From: Desulfovibrionaceae bacterium
Lineage (GTDB): Bacteria > Desulfobacterota > Desulfovibrionia > Desulfovibrionales > Desulfovibrionaceae
Direction of reading: 5' to 3'
Length of the DNA: 5,425 nucleotides
Assembly (NCBI GenBank): GCA_030539415.1
Contig: JAUNSE010000156.1
Span: forward strand, 1-5,425
The notes beneath the pieces were generated by a model that saw only the letters and a program-made list of their open reading frames with translations, was not told the DNA's origin and searched no databases. The stretch's first letter is position 1. Every line of letters begins with the position of its first letter. Both the position numbers and the translations under genes were made by a program. This document shows positions 5,301 through 5,425 of this stretch, piece by piece.

Positions 5301-5402
5301 CTCCTTGCCGCCCGCGGCCATCCTCCTTGCACTCTGCGGCCGCGGGCAAAATTTTCAAGGGGAGCAGCCCTTGCCCAGCTCTCCTTGTTTCAAGCCTCCT
5401 TG
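5301..5402 (+). repeat. Four copies of CTCCTTG near the end of unit 2
   Basis: CTCCTTG occurs at 5301-5307, 5323-5329, 5381-5387 and 5396-5402, within about 100 bp. CUCCUU is the exact complement of the consensus ribosome binding site AAGGAG. One copy lies in the loop of hairpin E; the others appear single-stranded. The last two lie beyond the proposed end of unit 2, so either the RNA is longer or they belong to another element at the window edge. Confidence 0.6.
5310..5355 (+). terminator. Possible terminator of RNA unit 2
   Basis: A perfect 10-bp GCCCGCGGCC/GGCCGCGGGC stem with an 18-nt loop is followed by AAAATTTT (5348-5355). The T-run is short and preceded by A, so termination may be inefficient. 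Placement gives unit 2 the same length as unit 1. Confidence 0.4.
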
Positions 5403-5425
5403 TGGCAGACCGCAGGCCGTCGCTG

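Larger units (their letters stand above)
5135..5355 (+). ncRNA. Proposed sigma-54-dependent small RNA, unit 2, paralogue of unit 1
   Basis: About 220 nt of apparently noncoding, hairpin-rich sequence follow the second -24/-12 promoter. Hairpins in order: A', CCGGCTCC/GGAGCCGG (5146-5153 with 5166-5173), loop ACCCCTCCTCTA; B', GCCGGCTG/CAGCCGGC (5174-5181 with 5187-5194), loop CCCTC, identical to unit 1; C', CGGGTtCTG/CAGACCCG (5209-5217 with 5224-5231, one bulged T), loop CCTCCT; D, GGGGCCG/CGGCCCC (5275-5281 with 5288-5294), loop AACTTG; E, a 10-bp stem (5310-5319 with 5338-5347) whose 18-nt loop carries CCTCCT. Loops C' and E contain CCUCCU, the same hexamer as the 16S rRNA anti-Shine-Dalgarno. 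Length and order match unit 1 while the stems have changed, so the hairpins and C/U loops look preserved. The 3' end is uncertain; the RNA could run beyond 5355. Confidence 0.58.

Noticed and set aside
4430..5332. Long minus-strand open frames (to 300 residues) upstream of dpaL
   Set aside because: They run through both terminator and hairpin arrays, are Arg/Pro/Ala-rich as expected of GC-rich noncoding DNA, and show no recognisable domain or good ribosome binding site. They are treated as chance frames.
4593..5355. Reading the RNA units on the minus strand as CsrA/RsmA-titrating RNAs, since the loops would then show GGA/GGAG
   Set aside because: Both sigma-54 promoters and the clear T7 terminator point to the plus strand. 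The minus-strand direction has no U-tract after the last hairpin and no promoter that I can see. Strand-specific RNA data would settle it.
5403..5417. A possible third -24/-12 promoter at the window end (TGGCAG...GC, with GG and GC 10 bp apart)
   Set aside because: The -12 part reads AGGC, not TTGC, and nothing downstream is available to test it. The spacing from unit 2 does not follow the 542-bp period.

Overview
The window is GC-rich with strongly GC-biased third codon positions. The gene content is two YqhD/BDH-type iron alcohol dehydrogenases, a PLP-dependent 2,3-diaminopropionate ammonia-lyase, and clear sigma-54 (-24/-12) promoters. This suits an anaerobic, amino-acid- and alcohol-metabolising bacterium; a Desulfovibrio-like member of the Desulfovibrionaceae is my best guess. 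That assignment is inference: there is no rRNA or marker gene here.

Layout. Positions 1-240 (+) hold the 3' end of a gene for an AlbA_2/Schlafen-type ATP-binding (RecG-like C-terminal) protein. A strong minus-strand terminator (252-290) separates it from a convergent minus-strand cluster. In order of transcription, the cluster is dpaL (4169-2967), iron alcohol dehydrogenase copy 2 (2833-1652) and iron alcohol dehydrogenase copy 1 (1514-318). The two dehydrogenases are tandem paralogues, about two-thirds identical by hand count, with islands of identical DNA. The gaps of 133 and 137 bp contain hairpins but no terminator with a clear U-tract, and I found no convincing internal promoter. Readthrough from dpaL to the 252-290 terminator is therefore the simplest reading.

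The roughly 1.25 kb upstream of dpaL has no believable protein-coding gene, but it is highly organised. An AT-rich segment with a perfect 11-bp inverted repeat (4395-4459) lies between dpaL and two tandem plus-strand units. Each unit starts with a sigma-54 promoter (4567-4582 and 5109-5124). Each continues into a structured, apparently noncoding transcript of about 220 nt made of consecutive GC-rich hairpins. The loops of these hairpins are C/U-rich and complementary to Shine-Dalgarno sequences (CGACUCC, CCCUC, UGCUCUCCUCG in unit 1; ACCCCUCCUCUA, CCCUC, CCUCCU in unit 2). Unit 1 ends in a textbook intrinsic terminator (4788-4818). Unit 2 ends in a 10-bp hairpin whose loop again carries CCUCCU. 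The units share a 27-nt identical core and collinear short upstream motifs.

I propose a tandem pair of sigma-54-dependent small RNAs that act as multi-loop Shine-Dalgarno antagonists. The first has an 8-nt match to the ribosome binding site of the divergent dpaL gene, which suggests a local target. Promoter elements, hairpins, loop sequences and strand bias are seen directly in the sequence. Transcription, regulation and targets are inference.
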